This document shows, in pieces, positions 51,184 to 61,130 of a stretch of 64,000 bases of DNA. The notes beneath the pieces are model-generated. The model saw only the letters and a program-made list of their open reading frames with translations, had not been told where the DNA came from and searched no databases. The position numbers were made by a program, and so were the translations under genes. Numbering within the stretch: the first letter of the stretch is position 1; each line of letters starts with the position of its first letter. Origin of the DNA: an uncultured Bacilli bacterium (lineage in GTDB: Bacteria; Bacillota_I; Bacilli_A; RF39; UBA660); assembly GCA_934167485.1 (NCBI GenBank), contig CAKPKL010000001.1, positions 62,001 to 126,000 on the forward strand, written 5' to 3'.

Positions 51184-51470
51184 TGATTAGAATAAGTATA
51201 GAAAAAGATAAAATAACAATAAAAGGTCATTCTGGTTATGGAAGTGATGGAACTGATATTGTTTGTGCTTCTGTATCAAGTATTTGTATAACTACAGTAA
51301 ATGCTTTATTAAGTATTGATGAGGACTGTATAAGTTATGACACTCGTGATGGCTATTTATGTATTAGTATTAATAAACATAATGATATTATTGATAAATT
51401 AATAAATAATATGATTAATTTATTAAAAGAATTAGAAGTAAAATATAAAAAATATATAGAAATTAGATAG
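51183..51470 (+). CDS. prp: Ribosomal-processing cysteine protease Prp
   Basis: 95 residues with catalytic His in IKGHSGYGSDGTDIVCASVSS and catalytic Cys in the same segment. Prp removes the N-terminal extension of ribosomal protein L27 in Firmicutes; the L27 encoded next carries that extension, so the pair is functional by inspection. Overlaps rplU by one base. Confidence 0.93.
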   Translation: MIRISIEKDKITIKGHSGYGSDGTDIVCASVSSICITTVNALLSIDEDCISYDTRDGYLCISINKHNDIIDKLINNMINLLKELEVKYKKYIEIR

Positions 51471-51483
51471 GGAGGTGCCATCT

Positions 51484-51774
51484 ATGAAATTGATGACATT
51501 AAATATCCAATTATTCGCACATAAAAAAGGTCAAGGATCTACAAAAAATGGTAGAGATTCTGCTGGTAGAAGATTAGGAGCTAAAGCTGCTGATGGTGAG
51601 TATGTAACAGGAGGATCTATTATATATAGACAAAGAGGAACAAGAATTTATCCAGGTGTTAATGCTGGTATTGGTTCTGATGACACTGTTTATGCTAAGG
51701 TAAGCGGATATGTTAAATATGAGCGTTTAGGAAAAGATAAAAAACAAGTTAGTATTTATGAAACAAGAGCATAG
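51484..51774 (+). CDS. rpmA: 50S ribosomal protein L27 with Prp-cleaved leader
   Basis: About 96 residues. MKLMTLNIQLFAHKKGQGST shows the Prp recognition sequence (LNxQxFA) followed by the mature AHKKGQGST start, then NGRDSAGRRLGAKAADGE and RQRGTRIYPG typical of L27. ATG 51484 after GGGAGGTG is the start; the in-frame GTG at 51475 is part of the ribosome site. Confidence 0.97.
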   Translation: MKLMTLNIQLFAHKKGQGSTKNGRDSAGRRLGAKAADGEYVTGGSIIYRQRGTRIYPGVNAGIGSDDTVYAKVSGYVKYERLGKDKKQVSIYETRA

Positions 51775-51787
51775 TTCTTGTTTTTTT
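51761..51787 (+). terminator. rplU operon terminator
   Basis: AAACAAGA/TCTTGTTT stem across the rpmA stop with seven T. Confidence 0.75.
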
Positions 51788-51849
51788 ATTGAACAATTTA
51801 AAAAAATTTAGTATAATTTATATAGAGAAAATAAGAAAGAGGGAATCGT

Positions 51850-53292
51850 ATGAAAAGAGGATTTACCTTAATAGAATTATTAGCAGTCATAGTAATACTA
51901 GCTATAATTGCATTAATCGCAACCCCAATAGTATTAGATATAATAGAAGATAGTAAAGAATCGGCAAACATCCAAAGTATAAATAGTCTAGTAGATATGG
52001 CAGAGATGTATGCAACAACAAATGAAACAACAGGTAATTTATATGATAAAGTAATAGATAAAATAGAAGGATCAAAACCAGATAATGGAGTAGTATATGT
52101 AAATAAAAAAGGAGAAGTAGCGCTTGCATTAAAATATAATAATAAGTGTTATGTAAAGGCATATGATTCAAATAAAATAACACAAAGTAAGGAAGAGAAC
52201 TGTATAGTACCAGTAGATTATTTATTATCTGTTAAAGATAGTAGTAATACTAATCCAGTAGTGTTTAATAGTGACATTGAAAGAAGTAAAATAGAAAGAA
52301 TAATAACAGTATCAACAAATGAAGTGCCAATTGATGTAATAGGTAGTTTTGATGTATCAGAGAATCAAAATGGAAGTATAATGGCATGGTATAAAGATGA
52401 AGATAATAATGGATTATATGAATTATATATAGGACAGGATGGAGGAGTAAAAGCCAATCCAGATTCTAATAAATTATTTAATTATTATATAAACGTAACA
52501 AGCATAGATTTAAGCAATTTTGATACTTCAAATGTAACAAATATGCAAGCTTTTTTTCAAAGATGTGAAAAGTTACAAAATTTGGATTTAAGTAGGTTTA
52601 ATACATCAAATGTAACAAATATGAACGCAATGTTTAATCAATGTCAAAGTTTGGAACAATTGAACGTAAGCAATTTTGATACCAGTAATGTTACAACGAT
52701 GCTTTCAATGTTTCAAAAATGTATAAAATTAGAGATATTAGATTTGAGTAATTTTGATACATCAAAAGTGATAGGTATGAGATATTTATTTAATAAATGT
52801 TCAAGTTTACAAACATTAGATTTGAGTAATTTCAATACTTCAAAAGTAACTGATATGAAGGCTATGTTTCAAGATTGTTCAAATCTTAGGTTTTTAGATT
52901 TATCTACTTTTGATACCAGCAATGTAACAACGATGCAAGCTTTGTTCTTTGGCTGTACAAGCTTAGAGACAATAAACTTAAGTAGTTTTAATACATCAAA
53001 TGTAACAAATATGTATGCTATGTTTTACAATTGTAATAGTTTAAATGAATTAAACTTAAGTAACTTTAATACATCACAAGCAGAAGACATAAGTTATATG
53101 TTTGATAATACAACAAATCTAAAGACAATAAATATAAATAATGCGGATTTTACTAAAGTAACAGAGTATTCTTATATGTTTCGAGAAAGTGGAGTAACAA
53201 ATATTACAGTAAAAGACGAAAACGCAAAAGCATTTATAGAAGCAAGACTTACAGATGCAAGTATTACAGGTGCAACTGTAACAATAGGATAA
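51850..53292 (+). CDS. Prepilin-like protein with BspA-type leucine-rich repeats
   Basis: 480 residues. Prepilin N-terminus MKRGFTLIELLAVIVILAII with the family helix; a pilin-like part to about 135; then about nine tandem 23-24-residue repeats (about 215-455) of the pattern LDLSNFDTSNVTNMxxMFxxC. This is the BspA/DUF285 surface repeat found in oral and gut bacteria and mycoplasmas, often in adhesins. The repeat spacing and Asn/Cys positions are regular, with the last two degenerate. Leader GTATAATTTATATAGAGAAA plus AATAAGAAAGAGGG belongs to the shared prepilin module. Likely a surface adhesin on a pilin scaffold. Confidence 0.88.
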   Translation: MKRGFTLIELLAVIVILAIIALIATPIVLDIIEDSKESANIQSINSLVDMAEMYATTNETTGNLYDKVIDKIEGSKPDNGVVYVNKKGEVALALKYNNKCYVKAYDSNKITQSKEENCIVPVDYLLSVKDSSNTNPVVFNSDIERSKIERIITVSTNEVPIDVIGSFDVSENQNGSIMAWYKDEDNNGLYELYIGQDGGVKANPDSNKLFNYYINVTSIDLSNFDTSNVTNMQAFFQRCEKLQNLDLSRFNTSNVTNMNAMFNQCQSLEQLNVSNFDTSNVTTMLSMFQKCIKLEILDLSNFDTSKVIGMRYLFNKCSSLQTLDLSNFNTSKVTDMKAMFQDCSNLRFLDLSTFDTSNVTTMQALFFGCTSLETINLSSFNTSNVTNMYAMFYNCNSLNELNLSNFNTSQAEDISYMFDNTTNLKTININNADFTKVTEYSYMFRESGVTNITVKDENAKAFIEARLTDASITGATVTIG

Positions 53293-53318
53293 AGGGATTG
53301 ATTAATCAATTCTTTTTT
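53291..53318 (+). terminator. Terminator after the BspA-type prepilin gene
   Basis: Arms around TTAA (GGGATTGA/TCAATTCT) with T run; same design as 27123-27150. Confidence 0.65.
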
Positions 53319-53360
53319 AGTATAATAAATATAGTTGAAAATAAGAAAGAGGGTAAAAAT

Positions 53361-54895
53361 ATGAATAAAAATAACGCTTGGGGGGGGGGGTAACCTATAG
53401 TAAAGGATTTACCCTAATAGAACTTTTAGCAGTTATAGTAATACTAGCTATAATTGCATTAATTGCTACTCCAATAGTATTAGATATAATAGATTCAGTA
53501 AAGAAGTCATCTGTGGAAGCAACAATGAAAAATATAGAGAAAGCAGCATTGTTAGAATATTCAGATTTAGCTTTAACAAATGAAGAAAAAGAAGAAATTA
53601 TATATAATTGTTATGATGGAAAATGTACATATAATGGTAAGACATTAAATGTAAAAGGAGATATGCCAGATAGAGGAAGAATAATAGTAAATGAAGCTGG
53701 CACAACATTTGAAAATATCATAATAAAAGGATATAATTGTATAAAAGAAAATAATAAATTTACATGTAATAATACAGGATTAACAAAAGTAAATGGAACA
53801 AGTATATTAATAGATAACAATAAAACAACAGAAATAGAGAATTATAGAATATATGGAAATAGCATACAGAATGGAACACCAACACCAGATGTACCAGTAG
53901 ATATAGAAAGTGTAGGAGATTTAGTAACACTCGATAATTGTTTAAGTTATGGGGAAGAAGCATGTGGTAATGTAGGAAAATATGTAATACCAATAAAAGT
54001 AACAGGAAAAAATTATAATAAAACATTGCCTATACATGAATATGATTATTCAATAGATTATAAAAAGTATAATCCAACAAATATAGTTATTTTACCTAAA
54101 GGGACTTATACTTTATCAGGTGATTATGTTCCAACCATGCAGTTTTTTGATATAAATACAAATGAAAGAATACTAGTTCCAGATGCGGTTACATACAATA
54201 AAAACCATGTATATTCAGCATGGGATGATTACGCGTTAACTTCTACAACTACATCTGTTAGACGGGCAACAATAACAGTGTTAAAAGATTTAAAAATCAC
54301 TTTAGCTGGTACACAGGGAGAACTTAATAGATTCCAAATAGAATATGGAGATAAAGCAACGGAATATGATCCATATAAAGAAACAATAACTAATATATAT
54401 TTAGACTCACCATTAAGAAGTATAGGAGAGTATTCTGACTATATAGATTTTAAATCAGGAAAGGTTGTAAGACATGTAAAAAGAAAAACCGTTTTAAGTT
54501 CTATGACTATTTCAAAATATGAGTATAAAAATTTAAATGGAATTATTTTTTATGATATTTTAGATCAAACCATATCCAGAGGTGATGGTTATTGTAATAG
54601 AGAAAACAAAGTAGGGGAATATTACGATACATTAGGTCATTACATGTGGGTAGGAGTAAAAAATGCATATACATCTATGTTTTGGGTAGGGGTATTAGAC
54701 GCCCTTGAAATTTCAACAGTAGATGATTTTAAAAATTGGCTTGATAATAATCCAACTTATATAAATTATGTACTTGAAACCCCAATAGAAGAAGATATAA
54801 ATCTACCTGAGCTTTCAATAAATAAGGATACAAGTGTAATAAGTGTAAATACTAGTGTAGTTCCTAGTAATATAGAATTAGAATATTATAGATAA
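53361..54895 (+). CDS. Prepilin-like protein fused to a phage tail-like domain; out of frame at a poly-G tract
   Basis: From ATG 53361 (after AAGAAAGAGGG) the frame reads MNKNNAWGGG and hits TAA at 53391; the pilin frame (GVTYSKGFTLIELLAVI...) is open from TTG 53378 to 54895, about 505 residues. An 11-G run joins them; 12 or 9 G would fuse them. The C-terminal part (IYGNSIQNGTPTPDVPVDIE, QIEYGDKATEYDPYKE, LRSIGEYSDYIDFKSGKVVR, YVLETPIEEDINLPEL, NTSVVPSNIELEYY) resembles the ends of phage tail/minor structural proteins. Sugar- or surface-binding is plausible. As sequenced the gene is probably OFF. Confidence 0.8.
53380..53390 (+). repeat. Poly-G tract of 11, probable phase-variation switch
   Basis: Eleven consecutive G in an AT-rich genome, six codons after a well-placed ATG and directly before a prepilin signal. 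Slippage by one changes the reading frame. It is the only such G run in the window. Confidence 0.8.
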
Positions 54896-54900
54896 AATTA

Positions 54901-54932
54901 AAAAACTAATACATTAAATATTAGTTTTTTTA
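54901..54932 (+). terminator. Terminator before addB
   Basis: AAAAACTAATA/TATTAGTTTTT stem and T run. Confidence 0.75.
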
Positions 54933-54964
54933 ATTTTTATTGTATAATAGATATAGGTGATATA

Positions 54965-57262
54965 ATGTTTGATGTAGAAAATAATACTATAGTTATTTGT
55001 AATAATAATTATAGAATGCAAATATTAAAAAAAATAAATAAACTTACTAATATAAAATTTTATAGTTTAGAAGAATTTATAAAGTCTTATTATTTTGATT
55101 ATGATGAGAAAAGTGTCTTGTATTTAATAAAAAAATATAATTTTGATTATTCTTTAGCGTGTGAGTATCTAGATAATTTAATATATATAGAAGACAAAAA
55201 ATATAATAATACTAAATTAGATTTTTTAGTACAAATAAAAGAAGAACTTATAGATAATAATTTACTTATATTTAATAATAGATTTAAAAAATATATAAGT
55301 GATAAGAAAATAGTATTATATAAATTAAATTTAAGTAAATTTGATAAATATTTATTAAGAGATATAAATTATAAAATAATCGATATAGAAAACAATAATT
55401 ATATTCCTAAAATATATAAATTTGATGATATAGAGGATGAAGTTGAGTTTGTAGCGCATGAAATATCTAAATTATTAGATAGTGGTATTAGTATAAATAA
55501 TATAAAACTTACAAATGTATCTGATGATTATATAAATGTAATAAATAGAATATTTGGATTTTATAATTTAAAAATAGATAAATTTAAAAATATACCTATA
55601 ATATCTACAGTAATAGGTAATTTGTTTTATAGTAATATAGATTTGGGATTAACAGGTGCATTAAATTTTATTGAAAAATATAAAGATACAGATATTTATA
55701 ATAAAATAATAGATATATGTAATAAATATGTTTGGTGTAATGATATAGAAGATTTGAAAATATTAATTTATCATGATTTAAATAATACTTTTATAAAACA
55801 AGAAAAATATACTAATATGATAGAGGTTATAGATTTTAAAAATTATGATGGAGAAGATTACGTTTTTATGTTAGGTTTTAATCAAGGTATAATTCCTAGA
55901 CTTTTTAAAGATGAAGATTATATAAATGATTCTATTAAACCAGTTTATATGGATACTACAGTAGAAAAAAACAAATTAGAGAAGGATTATATTATAAAAT
56001 GTATTAAAAATATTAAAAATTTAATTATTACATATAAATTAAAAACACCTTTTAACACTTTTTATCCATCTAGTTTGATAGATGAATTAGGAGTAACTGC
56101 AAAAGATATAGTACTTGATTTAAATACTAGTTATAGTGAAATGTCTAATAAAATAAAACTTGGTGAATATATAGATAATTTAATTAAGTTTGGAGAGAAA
56201 AGTGATAAGTTATCTATACTAAATTCTAATTATGATATACCTTATAATACTTATTCAAATATATTTACTGGATTAAGTAAACAAAAACTAGATAATTACA
56301 TAAATTCTTTAAATAGCTTTAATTTATCTTATTCTAGTATGGATAATTATAATAGATGTGCATTTAGATTTTATATAGATAAAATACTTTGTCTTAAAGA
56401 TGATATAAAGAAATTTAGTGTTACTTTAGGTTCTTTATATCACCATATATTAGAACTGTCAATAAATAAAGAAATAGATATTAGATATGAAGTATATAAA
56501 TATATAGAAGAAGAATCAATAACTCTTACTAATTCAAATAAGTTTTTTATAGAAAGAACAATAAATAATTTAGAATATTTAATACAAATATTAAAAGAAC
56601 AAAACTCATATTCAAAACTAGATATAATAGAAACCGAAAAAGAAGTTAAAATAAATATTAAAGATAATATAAATTTTATAGGATTTATAGATAAAATCAT
56701 GTATAAAAAGGTAAATAATGAAATAATAGGTGCGATTATAGATTATAAAACATACGTTAAAAAACCTAGTTTAAAGTATATAGAAAGTGGTATTGGATTA
56801 CAACTTCCAACCTATATGTATTTAGCTTATAACTCATATAAAAATATAAGATTTGCAGGTTTTTATTTACAAAATATTTTACTTGATAATAAAAGTGATG
56901 AAGAAAAACGTGATAGTTTAAAACTAATAGGTTATACAAATACAGATACAAATATATTATCTTATTTTGATTATAACTATAAAAATAGTAAAGTAATATC
57001 AGGTATTAAAGTGAATAATGATGGTAGTTTTAGTAAAAATAGTTTAAAAAGGATGTTAGATGATATAAAAATAGATGAACTTATTCAAAAGACAGAAAGT
57101 AAAATACAAGATACTATAAAAGATGTATTAGATTCTAAATTTGATATAAATCCAAAATATGATGATGGTAATATAGGATGTGAATTTTGTCAATTTAGAG
57201 ATTTGTGTTATAGAACTGAATCTGATTTTGTTAAAATAACAGGGGATAGTACTGAAAGTTAA
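54965..57262 (+). CDS. addB: AddB-like helicase-nuclease subunit, reduced
   Basis: 765 residues, much shorter than the roughly 1160 of Bacillus AddB. No Walker A motif, so the N-terminal helicase part is degenerate, although GEDYVFMLGFNQGIIPR matches the helicase region VI area. The C-terminal PD-(D/E)XK nuclease (GFIDKIM ... AIIDYKT) and the four iron-sulfur cysteines (NRCAFRFY and CEFCQFRDLC) are present. With AddA it forms the double-strand-break resection enzyme that feeds RecA. Fifteen bases separate it from addA. Confidence 0.88.
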   Translation: MFDVENNTIVICNNNYRMQILKKINKLTNIKFYSLEEFIKSYYFDYDEKSVLYLIKKYNFDYSLACEYLDNLIYIEDKKYNNTKLDFLVQIKEELIDNNLLIFNNRFKKYISDKKIVLYKLNLSKFDKYLLRDINYKIIDIENNNYIPKIYKFDDIEDEVEFVAHEISKLLDSGISINNIKLTNVSDDYINVINRIFGFYNLKIDKFKNIPIISTVIGNLFYSNIDLGLTGALNFIEKYKDTDIYNKIIDICNKYVWCNDIEDLKILIYHDLNNTFIKQEKYTNMIEVIDFKNYDGEDYVFMLGFNQGIIPRLFKDEDYINDSIKPVYMDTTVEKNKLEKDYIIKCIKNIKNLIITYKLKTPFNTFYPSSLIDELGVTAKDIVLDLNTSYSEMSNKIKLGEYIDNLIKFGEKSDKLSILNSNYDIPYNTYSNIFTGLSKQKLDNYINSLNSFNLSYSSMDNYNRCAFRFYIDKILCLKDDIKKFSVTLGSLYHHILELSINKEIDIRYEVYKYIEEESITLTNSNKFFIERTINNLEYLIQILKEQNSYSKLDIIETEKEVKINIKDNINFIGFIDKIMYKKVNNEIIGAIIDYKTYVKKPSLKYIESGIGLQLPTYMYLAYNSYKNIRFAGFYLQNILLDNKSDEEKRDSLKLIGYTNTDTNILSYFDYNYKNSKVISGIKVNNDGSFSKNSLKRMLDDIKIDELIQKTESKIQDTIKDVLDSKFDINPKYDDGNIGCEFCQFRDLCYRTESDFVKITGDSTES

Positions 57263-57276
57263 AGGAGAAGTGAAAC

Positions 57277-60200
57277 ATGGCTTGGACTAAAGAACAGGAA
57301 GATGCAATAACACGTACTGGTGAAAATATTATAGTAAGTGCTGGAGCAGGATCAGGTAAAACAGCAGTATTAACAGAAAGGACTATAAGAAAGCTTATTA
57401 ATGGAGGTAATATTAATAGATTACTTATTTTAACATTTACAAATGCTGCAGCTGCTGAAATGAAAGATAGAATTAGATTAGCTATAAAGAGGTCAAATTT
57501 AAAAGAACAATTAGATTATTTAGATTCTGCTTATATAACTACATTTGATTCATTTTCACTTTCAATAGTAAAAAAATATCATTATCTTTTAGGTATACCA
57601 GAAGATGTATCTATTATGGATAATTCTATAGAGGTTATTAAAACAAATGAAATCATGAATACTATATTTGAAAATATGTATGGTGATTCTGAATTTGAAA
57701 AGTTTATAGGTGATTTTTGTACTAAAGATGATGAAATGTTAAAAAGTATTGTAAAAGATATTTCTAAAAAATTAGATTTACTTGAAAATAAAAAAGAATA
57801 CCTAGAAAACTATTCTAATAATTTTTTTGAAGATATTAATTTAGATAAATATATTAAATCATATTTAGGTTTAATTAATAATAAAGTAAAAGAAATGTAT
57901 GAACCATATAAATCATTAATGTCATTAACTGATAAGAAATTTATGGATACATATAATCTAGAACCATTATTAAATTCTAATACCTATAATGATATAAAAG
58001 AAAATATAACTAAAATAGGTTCTCCTAGAAAAAATAATAATTGTGAAGAAGATTTTGTTATCTATAAAGATATACTTAATAATATAATAAAAGAGTTAAA
58101 AGAATTAACAAGATTTGAAGATGAAGATGAGATGAAAGAATCTTTATTATCTACAAAACCTTATATAAATTCTATATGTAAAATTATAAATAAATTTGAT
58201 ATAGAATTTAATAAATATAAGAATTTAAATAATTTATATACATTCTCTGATATAGCATTACTTGCTATTAAATTAATAAGTACAAATGATAGTGTAAGAG
58301 AAGAATTAAAAAATAGTTTCGATGAAATAATGGTAGATGAGTATCAAGATACAAGTGATATCCAAGAAAGGTTTATAAACTTAATATCAAATAATAATGT
58401 ATATATGGTAGGTGATATAAAACAATCTATATATAGATTTAGACATGCCAATCCATATATTTTTAGAGATAAATATAATAATTATTCTAATTGTCTTGGT
58501 GGAGTTAAAATAGATTTATTAAAAAACTTTAGAAGTAGAAGAGAAGTTTTAGATAATATAAATTTAATATTTAATCTTATTATGGATGAAAAAGTAGGAG
58601 ATGCTGATTATATTAAATCACATCAAATGAACTTTGGTAATATAAATTATGAACAGTCACTTAAAACTAATGAAGATAATAATATGGATATATTAACTTA
58701 TACAAAAGAAGAATTAGAAGAATACTCAACTGATGAAATAGAGGCATTTGCAACCGCATATGATATAAAAAATAAAATAGATAATAATTATCAAGTAGTT
58801 GATAAAGAAACATCTAAACTTAGAAATTGTACATATAAAGACTTTGCTATAATAATGGATAGGGGTACTAGTTTTGATTTATATAAAAAAATATTTGAAT
58901 ATGTAGGAATACCTATAACACAAATAAAGAATGAAAAATTAACTAGTGGAGATGATTTATTAATTATTAAGAATTTAATAAATTTAATAATAAAAATAAA
59001 TAATAAAGAATATGATGATTTATTTAAATATTATTTTACTAGTGTATCAAGATCATTTATACAAAAATTAAGTGATGAAGAAATATTTGATATAATTAAA
59101 AATAATAAATATTATGATACAGAATTATTTAAAATATGTAAAAGTATTAATATAAATGAAATAAGTAGTAATAAGTTATTAGAACTTATTATAGATAAAT
59201 TTAATTATTATGAAAAGATAATAACTACTAATAATATTCAAGAGAGAATATTAAAAATAGAGTACTTAAAAGATTTAAGTGTAAATTTAAGTAATATAGG
59301 GTATACTCCAATAGATTTCTCATTATATTTAAACGATATGTTACGTGAAGAAGTAATTGAATATTCTTTAAATAGTAATTTTAGTAATAGCGTAAAAATA
59401 CTAAATATACATAAAAGTAAAGGTCTTGAATATAATATTTGTTATTTTACTGGTTTATCTAAAAAAAATAACAATAGTGACATTAAAGCTAGATTCTTAG
59501 TAGATGATAAATTCAATTTAATAACACCCTATGTAAATTCAGGTGTAAAAAATACAATATTAAAAGACTTATTAATAGATTCTTATACAAGAGATAATAT
59601 AAGTGAGAAAATAAGATTATTTTATGTAGCTTTAACACGTGCTAAAGAAAAAATGGTTTTAATATTGCCAAATAATAATAAAGTAGAGTCTTTTAATAGC
59701 CTAGTACCTATAGAAAATAGATTAAAATATAGCAGTATTAGTGATATGTTAGATTCTATAAAACTTGTGTTAGAACCATATATAAAACCAATTGATTTTA
59801 ATAAAGTAAAACTAACACATGACTATGATAAAATAAAAAAATATAATTATAAAAAAGAAATAACTGGTAGTAATATTAAAATAAATAAAAAAGTAAATAA
59901 CATTAATTATGAATTGATAGAAGAATCAAGATTTTCTAAACATACTAAAAAATTAATCACACAAGAAGAATATACCAATATGAAAGAAGGAGTATATTTA
60001 CACTATATATTTGAAACAGAAGACTTTAAAACAACAAAAAATCCATATGTTTTGAAATTTCTAGAACAAATAGATAAAGATTATATAAATGTTTATAAAG
60101 AATATGAATTTATATATGAGGATGATAAAGAAATAAAGCATGGATTTATAGATTTAATGTTAGAGTATAACTCTTATATAAATATAGTAGATTATAAGAT

Positions 60201-60342
60201 GAAAAATATAACAGATGATGCATATTTAAAACAATTAAATGGATATAAAAAATATATAGAAACAATAAGTAAAAAGCAAGTTAATATATATCTATATTCT
60301 ATATTGGATAATAAGTTACAAATACTAAATGATATGTTATAA
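57277..60342 (+). CDS. addA: ATP-dependent helicase/nuclease subunit AddA
   Basis: 1021 residues, UvrD-family helicase with a C-terminal nuclease. Walker A SAGAGSGKTAVL, TFTNAAAAEMKDRI, Walker B IMVDEYQDTS, VGDIKQSIYRFRHANP, VKILNIHKSKGLEY and FYVALTRAKEKM are all present, and the nuclease motif appears as HGFIDLMLEYNSYINIVDYKM. Somewhat shorter than the roughly 1230 residues of Bacillus AddA. Good site AAAGGAGAAG. Confidence 0.96.
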   Translation: MAWTKEQEDAITRTGENIIVSAGAGSGKTAVLTERTIRKLINGGNINRLLILTFTNAAAAEMKDRIRLAIKRSNLKEQLDYLDSAYITTFDSFSLSIVKKYHYLLGIPEDVSIMDNSIEVIKTNEIMNTIFENMYGDSEFEKFIGDFCTKDDEMLKSIVKDISKKLDLLENKKEYLENYSNNFFEDINLDKYIKSYLGLINNKVKEMYEPYKSLMSLTDKKFMDTYNLEPLLNSNTYNDIKENITKIGSPRKNNNCEEDFVIYKDILNNIIKELKELTRFEDEDEMKESLLSTKPYINSICKIINKFDIEFNKYKNLNNLYTFSDIALLAIKLISTNDSVREELKNSFDEIMVDEYQDTSDIQERFINLISNNNVYMVGDIKQSIYRFRHANPYIFRDKYNNYSNCLGGVKIDLLKNFRSRREVLDNINLIFNLIMDEKVGDADYIKSHQMNFGNINYEQSLKTNEDNNMDILTYTKEELEEYSTDEIEAFATAYDIKNKIDNNYQVVDKETSKLRNCTYKDFAIIMDRGTSFDLYKKIFEYVGIPITQIKNEKLTSGDDLLIIKNLINLIIKINNKEYDDLFKYYFTSVSRSFIQKLSDEEIFDIIKNNKYYDTELFKICKSININEISSNKLLELIIDKFNYYEKIITTNNIQERILKIEYLKDLSVNLSNIGYTPIDFSLYLNDMLREEVIEYSLNSNFSNSVKILNIHKSKGLEYNICYFTGLSKKNNNSDIKARFLVDDKFNLITPYVNSGVKNTILKDLLIDSYTRDNISEKIRLFYVALTRAKEKMVLILPNNNKVESFNSLVPIENRLKYSSISDMLDSIKLVLEPYIKPIDFNKVKLTHDYDKIKKYNYKKEITGSNIKINKKVNNINYELIEESRFSKHTKKLITQEEYTNMKEGVYLHYIFETEDFKTTKNPYVLKFLEQIDKDYINVYKEYEFIYEDDKEIKHGFIDLMLEYNSYINIVDYKMKNITDDAYLKQLNGYKKYIETISKKQVNIYLYSILDNKLQILNDML

Positions 60343-60372
60343 TAATAAATATGTGAAATTTGTGGTGGTTTT

Positions 60373-61095
60373 GTGATTAATATAGAATATAAAAATATAA
60401 GAAAAATTCCATTTAAAATAAATAGAAATAGTATATTTTACTACAATAAAAATATAATTTATAAAATACCTAAAAATATTAGTGAAAACTATATAAATGT
60501 TTTAGATTATATAAATAATTGTAATTTAGACATTTTAATTAAACTAGTAAATTATATTTATAAAAATGAAAAATTTATTGGATACTCATTTATTAACTAT
60601 GATAGTTATAAAGGATTAAATAAATTTAAAGAAAGAAATATATTTCAAAAAAAAGAAGATTGTCATAAAATTATAGAAATTTTTAATACACTTACTGATA
60701 AAGGTTTGTTTTATCATGATTTTCATTGTGGCAATATTATTTTAAATGAAAAAGATAATGATATAAAATTATGTGATTTAGATTTATTTACAAGAAAAAG
60801 TTCAAAAGAAAATATTATAAAACAAATAAGATCGAGTGCTATATTATGTTTAATGTATTTATACAATTTAAGTTATCCTGATATTCTAGTATTAATAAGA
60901 GATGGTCAAAATATTAATAAGGATAAAATAGTTAATAAATATTTTAAAGAATTATCAAATTCAAAAATAATAGATTTTCATTCTTGTATAGATAAATTAG
61001 ATTTAGAATTAGTAAGTAAGGAAAGGATTAAATTAAAAAGAAAGATTAGAGAATTATCACATAATGAATATTATAATAAATACTATCATATTTGA
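60373..61095 (+). CDS. Small protein-kinase-like protein
   Basis: 240 residues. The catalytic loop HDFHCGNIILNE (H-x-D-x4-N) and the following DLDLF (in place of DFG) show a kinase/aminoglycoside-phosphotransferase-like C-lobe. The N-lobe is short (SIFYYNKNIIYKIPK has a likely catalytic Lys). A basic helical tail ends the protein. It may phosphorylate a small molecule, sugar or protein; the target is unknown. GTG start after GGTGG; 30 bases after addA, so perhaps co-transcribed. Confidence 0.6.
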   Translation: MINIEYKNIRKIPFKINRNSIFYYNKNIIYKIPKNISENYINVLDYINNCNLDILIKLVNYIYKNEKFIGYSFINYDSYKGLNKFKERNIFQKKEDCHKIIEIFNTLTDKGLFYHDFHCGNIILNEKDNDIKLCDLDLFTRKSSKENIIKQIRSSAILCLMYLYNLSYPDILVLIRDGQNINKDKIVNKYFKELSNSKIIDFHSCIDKLDLELVSKERIKLKRKIRELSHNEYYNKYYHI

Positions 61096-61130
61096 TTAAT
61101 TATTTAATTTATATTTAAAGAAATAAAACA

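Noticed and set aside
51850..53292. CRISPR array suggested by regular spacing of similar DNA
   Set aside because: The periodicity is 69-72 bases, stays in frame and encodes protein leucine-rich repeats. No spacer-repeat structure or cas genes occur anywhere in the window.
53361..53393. The poly-G tract as a plain assembly artefact
   Set aside because: Homopolymer miscalls are possible in exact length, but the existence of a long G run just after a well-placed start and before a prepilin signal cannot be produced by miscalling. Only the count of 11, hence the OFF state, is uncertain.
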